A stretch of 64,000 nt of DNA. Origin: Mesorhizobium sp. NZP2077. GTDB taxonomy: Bacteria > Pseudomonadota > Alphaproteobacteria > Rhizobiales > Rhizobiaceae. This document shows positions 61,252 through 64,000 of this stretch, one piece after another. Position 1 is the first letter of the stretch. The number at the start of each line of letters is the position of its first letter. The translations under genes were made by a program, and so were the position numbers. The notes beneath the pieces are model-generated. The model was not told where the DNA came from, searched no databases, and saw nothing but the letters and a program-made list of their open reading frames with translations. Where the stretch lies: assembly GCF_013170805.1 (NCBI RefSeq), contig NZ_CP051293.1, forward strand, positions 5,338,001 through 5,402,000. The letters run 5' to 3'.

Positions 61252-61344
61252 TCAGCCAAGGGCTAGTCCAATCGCCATGAACGTGACGGCCACCGCGAAG
61301 ATCAGCGCGAGCAACCAGCGCGCTTGGTCAACACTCTTGTCCAT
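61252..61344 (-). CDS. 30-residue single-helix membrane peptide
   Basis: A very short frame has the strong ribosome site AGGAGGA 6 bp before its ATG at 61344. The product begins MDKSVDQARW, is followed by one hydrophobic helix (LLALIFAVAVTFMAIGLALG) and ends there. Size and shape are those of small membrane-complex subunits or regulatory peptides, but I recognise no family. It is alone on its strand. The rest of the 606-bp region 60949-61554 contains two hairpins and no other convincing gene. Confidence 0.5.
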   Translation of the reverse strand: MDKSVDQARWLLALIFAVAVTFMAIGLALG

Positions 61345-61554
61345 CAGCTTCCTCCTGAACGTGCAGCGGACAACGGCTGCGAACAGTGGCTGTTCCGAGC
61401 AGCACGAGAGGTAAGACCATTGCATCTTACGGCCAGACCTAAGTCCTGGGCCATACCGGACCGAAGCCCAGCCAGGGAACGTTTGCGCTTCGGCCCTGTT
61501 CGATTGGCTGGGCGCGCGGACAGTCAAATAACATGGAAATGGATAAGCATCATT

Positions 61555-61761
61555 ATGTCGAACCGTGAGACCGCAAGATCCCACGCCCTGGGGACGCGCG
61601 TAACCGACCTCAGGACCAAAATGCAGAAGGCTCGTATCAGCGAGAGCGAAATGAAGGTCGCGGCCATAATGGTGGACGTTCAGGGCGGCATTGACGGCGA
61701 CGATCTGATCGCCGCGTCGTTCGTTGCCGACACGTTGTCGGACATGAGCAACCCTGAATGA
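61555..61761 (+). CDS. Small hypothetical protein coupled to a membrane protein gene
   Basis: The 68-residue soluble protein (GTRVTDLRTKMQKARISESEM, then KVAAIMVDVQGGIDGDDLIAASF) has no recognised domain. It ends with an ATGA overlap to the next gene, which supports reality and co-translation. The upstream open frame to 61324 has a different character and is probably not used. Confidence 0.5.
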   Translation: MSNRETARSHALGTRVTDLRTKMQKARISESEMKVAAIMVDVQGGIDGDDLIAASFVADTLSDMSNPE

Positions 61762-62201
61762 CCATGCCAACAATCAGCAAGCTTTTTGATTCCCATGCCG
61801 AAGCCGCGCGGATTGCTGCAGAGCTGGTGGCCGTCGGTGTTCCTCGCGTGCAGATTGCGGTTATCGGCCCCTACCAGGACGAGATCGGAGTTCTAAGATC
61901 TCCTGGTGTCACCCTTGGTGCCGTCGGTGCGGCATTCGCCTGCCTCAGCGCCATGATCGTTTACGGCGTCAATTCTCTTCCGGTCGGACTGCCGGCAACA
62001 ACGCTGATTTGCGCGGTCTGTGGCGGTGCTGCCGGTGGATTGCTCGGCGCATTCATCAAGACTGTCAAAAAGCCGCAAGACTGGATCGTTGGCGAGGCGA
62101 TCGTTTTGGTCACGGCGCATGTCGATGAAAATGAGACCGACATCGCCCGAGCAGTCCTCGTCGGTTGCGCTCCCACCGCACTTATCGCCGAAGCAGCGTG
62201 A
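61758..62201 (+). CDS. Membrane protein with glycine-rich helices, general-stress type
   Basis: The 147-residue protein has an N-terminal soluble strand-helix part (TISKLFDSHAEAARIAAELVAVGVPRVQIAVIG), two glycine-rich membrane helices (about 48-72 and 77-98) and a C-terminal domain (AIVLVTAHVDENETDIARAVL). This resembles general stress proteins of the YflT/DUF1269 kind that guard helices with glycine zippers. It is coupled to the 68-residue protein upstream. Confidence 0.65.
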   Translation: MTMPTISKLFDSHAEAARIAAELVAVGVPRVQIAVIGPYQDEIGVLRSPGVTLGAVGAAFACLSAMIVYGVNSLPVGLPATTLICAVCGGAAGGLLGAFIKTVKKPQDWIVGEAIVLVTAHVDENETDIARAVLVGCAPTALIAEAA

Positions 62202-62224
62202 CCATTGGCCAGGGGCCGGCGAAA

Positions 62225-62254
62225 AGCCCGCCCCGGTGTCAACCGGGACGGGCT
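62225..62254 (+). terminator. Stem-loop terminator
   Basis: AGCCCGCCCCGGT and ACCGGGACGGGCT pair over 13 positions with one mismatch and a 4-base loop, 24 bp after the stop codon, followed by CTCTCC. It probably ends the two-gene unit. Confidence 0.6.
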
Positions 62255-62457
62255 CTCTCCGTTTCCAGCGATTGGATTGAGACACTCGACGGATACCAAC
62301 TTCGAGCGACCGAGAACGTTCCCACATCGGCTGTACCCCTGTGTGGTCAAGCGCCCGTAGCGTTTCGTTGCAAGCGAAACTTTTACGAAATAACCGTCGG
62401 CTCCAGATTATTCGATGGCTATGGTGGAGCCAGTGAAACGGCGAGCTTGGTGAGGAC

Positions 62458-62802
62458 ATGAATTTGATCTCGACGACGACCTCGGCACCGGTTCTGCTGA
62501 TTGCGGTACTTCTCGTTGCCGGCTGCTCGTCGATCGGCAAAACCGTCGATCCGTCGAAGTACGACACGTTGAGCTGCACCGAGCTTAACAGCGCGCTCGG
62601 GACCAACGCCGGCGAGATCTCACAAACCGCGATCACCCGCGGCAAGGTCGCCAACACCAGCGTTCCGCGCTGGCTGCTTGGCGGCTCGCGGGTGAAGACC
62701 GCTGTCGCCAACCGTGAGACCGCCAGGATCGACCGGCTGAAGCATCAGCAGGATGCCATTGCGGCCGCGCGCGTACGCAAGTGCCAGAGGTCGGCGGGTT
62801 GA
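62458..62802 (+). CDS. Lipoprotein of unknown function
   Basis: The 114-residue protein has a lipoprotein signal (LLIAVLLVAGCSS) with lipobox Cys at about residue 23. The mature part has two more cysteines (LSCTELNSALG, RKCQRS) and a helical Arg/Ala-rich end (VANRETARIDRLKHQQDAIAAA). It is probably anchored in the outer or inner membrane. I do not recognise a family with a known function. Confidence 0.72.
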   Translation: MNLISTTTSAPVLLIAVLLVAGCSSIGKTVDPSKYDTLSCTELNSALGTNAGEISQTAITRGKVANTSVPRWLLGGSRVKTAVANRETARIDRLKHQQDAIAAARVRKCQRSAG

Positions 62803-62847
62803 GCAAACGCACGCCGCCACGATGATTTATTTACCTGAAGCGCCGTC

Positions 62848-64000
62848 TCACGCGCTCAGCCGGAAGCGCGTGACATCGATCGCCGCGGCCATCAGCGTCT
62901 GGGTGTAGACGTGCTGAGGATTGCTGAAGATCGCCTCTGTCGGCCCCTGCTCGACGATCTTGCCCTGCTTCATGACGATGATGTAGTCGGCCATGGCGCG
63001 CACGACCGAGAGATCGTGGCTGATGAACAGGTAGGATAGTTCATGGTCGGCCTGCAGCTTGCGCAGCAGTTCGACGATCTGTTTCTGAACCGAGCGGTCG
63101 AGCGCCGAGGTCGGCTCGTCCAGCACCACCATCTTTGGCTTTAGGATCATGGCGCGGGCAATGGCGATGCGCTGCCGTTGCCCGCCGGAGAATTCGTGCG
63201 GGTAGCGGTTGCGGGCGTTGGGATCGAGGCCGACCTCAAGCAAGGCCTCGACCGCGCGCTGGTCGCGTTGCTTGCCCGAGAGGTTTGGCTCATGCACCAA
63301 GAGCCCCTCGGTGATGACCTGACCGACGGTCATGCGTGGCGACAGCGACCCGAACGGATCCTGGAAGACGAGTTGCATCTGGCGCCGCAGCGGCCGCATC
63401 TGCTGCCGGTCGGCCTGGGAGATGTCGCGATCGCCGAAACGAATGAGCCCATCGCTCGGCAGCAGCCGCAGCAGAGCCCGGCCGAGCGTCGATTTACCCG
63501 ATCCGGATTCGCCGACAATGCCGATGGTCTGGTTGCGCTGCAGCCGGATCGAAATGTCGTCGACCGCACGCAGCATCAGCGCCTCACCGGCAAGGAACCC
63601 GCCGCCAATCTTGAACGTGACTTCGACATTCCGGCCTTCCAGCACCACAGGCGCATTGGCGGGCGGCGGCGCCTTGGTTCCGGTCGGCTCGGCCGCGAGC
63701 AGCATCTTGGTGTAGGCGTGCTGCGGGTTGGCGAAGATCGCTTCCGCCCCGCCTTCCTCGACGACCTCGCCCTGGCGCATGACATAGACCCGATCGGCGA
63801 AGCGCCGGACGATGCCGAGATCGTGGGTGATGAAGACGATCGCCATGCCAAGCTTGCGCTGCAGTTCGGCGAGCAGCATCAGGATCTGCGCCTGGATGGT
63901 GACATCGAGCGCCGTCGTCGGCTCGTCGGCGATCAATATGTCGGGATCGTTGGCGAGCGCCATCGCGATCATCACGCGCTGGCGCTGGCCGCCGGACATT
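62848..64000 (-). CDS. yejF: ABC transporter ATP-binding protein with two ATPase domains (YejF type), 5' end cut off
   Basis: The visible 383 residues contain the end of a first ATPase domain ([27 protein letters not shown], then the H-loop) and a complete second one: Walker [30 protein letters not shown], Walker [12 protein letters not shown] and an H-loop [10 protein letters not shown] double ATPase of this kind powers oligopeptide or microcin C-type import with YejABE. The gene runs off the right edge, so the start is not seen. It is not part of the low-oxygen island. Confidence 0.88.
   Translation of the reverse strand, partial: MSGGQRQRVMIAMALANDPDILIADEPTTALDVTIQAQILMLLAELQRKLGMAIVFITHDLGIVRRFADRVYVMRQGEVVEEGGAEAIFANPQHAYTKMLLAAEPTGTKAPPPANAPVVLEGRNVEVTFKIGGGFLAGEALMLRAVDDISIRLQRNQTIGIVGESGSGKSTLGRALLRLLPSDGLIRFGDRDISQADRQQMRPLRRQMQLVFQDPFGSLSPRMTVGQVITEGLLVHEPNLSGKQRDQRAVEALLEVGLDPNARNRYPHEFSGGQRQRIAIARAMILKPKMVVLDEPTSALDRSVQKQIVELLRKLQADHELSYLFISHDLSVVRAMADYIIVMKQGKIVEQGPTEAIFSNPQHVYTQTLMAAAIDVTRFRLSA

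Noticed and set aside
62350-62400. A short hairpin GTTTCG...CGAAAC followed by TTTT
   Set aside because: The stem is only 6 bp, and a stronger terminator already lies upstream at 62225.
1-64000. CRISPR arrays, insertion sequences, tRNA and rRNA genes
   Set aside because: I looked for repeated spacers, transposase motifs with terminal repeats and tRNA cloverleaf features and saw none.

Overview
The window is high-GC alphaproteobacterial DNA. Gene content and order point to a rhizobium, most likely Mesorhizobium or a close relative in the Phyllobacteriaceae/Rhizobiaceae: fixNOQP and fixGHIS in tandem, fixL-fixJ, fixK and an FnrN-type regulator, pseudoazurin, an ExoX-like peptide and a YejF-type ABC ATPase. 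That placement is inference from content. I saw no rRNA, tRNA, CRISPR array, insertion sequence or prophage.

Almost the whole window (about 5.4-59.6 kb) reads as one low-oxygen island. FNR/FixK-type operators are scattered through it. I found 15 sites matching TTGAY-N4-RTCAA exactly and 6 relaxed ones; about 0.24 exact matches would be expected by chance in 64 kb with uniform base use. Placing a start point 41.5 bp from each box centre gives short leaders in front of the adjacent genes. The regulators that would use these boxes are here too: FnrN (6.9 kb, with Fe-S cysteines), FixL-FixJ (30.2-32.3 kb, haem PAS sensor and response regulator) and FixK (58.9 kb, no cysteines), with a candidate FixJ site in front of fixK.

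Layout. 0-5.4 kb: a DUF302 protein, a c-di-GMP-type signalling operon (molybdopterin-fold secreted protein, hybrid kinase, HD-GYP regulator) and a small K+ channel. 5.4-17.2 kb: hemN, fnrN, a hemerythrin protein, fixNOQP, fixGHIS and a CBS-BON protein. 17.4-24.1 kb: pseudoazurin, an FMN-binding protein, a wrecked apbE, an NqrB/RnfD-like membrane flavoreductase, a PepSY/OmpR/kinase operon and small envelope proteins. 24.2-47.6 kb: a dense series of box-driven short operons (second CBS-BON, LysE exporter, DUF6455, Usp plus Mg2+ ATPase, fixLJ, a lipoyl-like domain protein, phasin, cytochromes c, Usp proteins, phosphoribosyltransferase, Pat-like acetyltransferase, heavy-metal ATPase, thioredoxin 2, MgtC). 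47.6-51 kb: oxidoreductases, a cupredoxin, and PepSY plus a frameshifted cytochrome b561. 51-56 kb: a complete arginine deiminase operon, arcD-arcA-arcB-arcC. 56-60 kb: a Ser/Thr kinase-Usp fusion, a phosphoesterase, ExoX-like, fixK and a GNAT protein. 60-64 kb: a phosphoketolase relic, small proteins and the end of a two-domain ABC ATPase.

Together the genes make a high-affinity cbb3 oxidase and its copper and haem supply, provide oxygen-independent haem synthesis, allow ATP from arginine without respiration, and supply Usp, CBS, acetyltransferase and phasin proteins typical of slow-growth states. Several genes look broken or reduced to relics: apbE, a NUDIX hydrolase, cytochrome b561, hemA (ALA synthase) and phosphoketolase. 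Gene starts were moved where Shine-Dalgarno sites or operators showed that the longest reading frame was not the real one.
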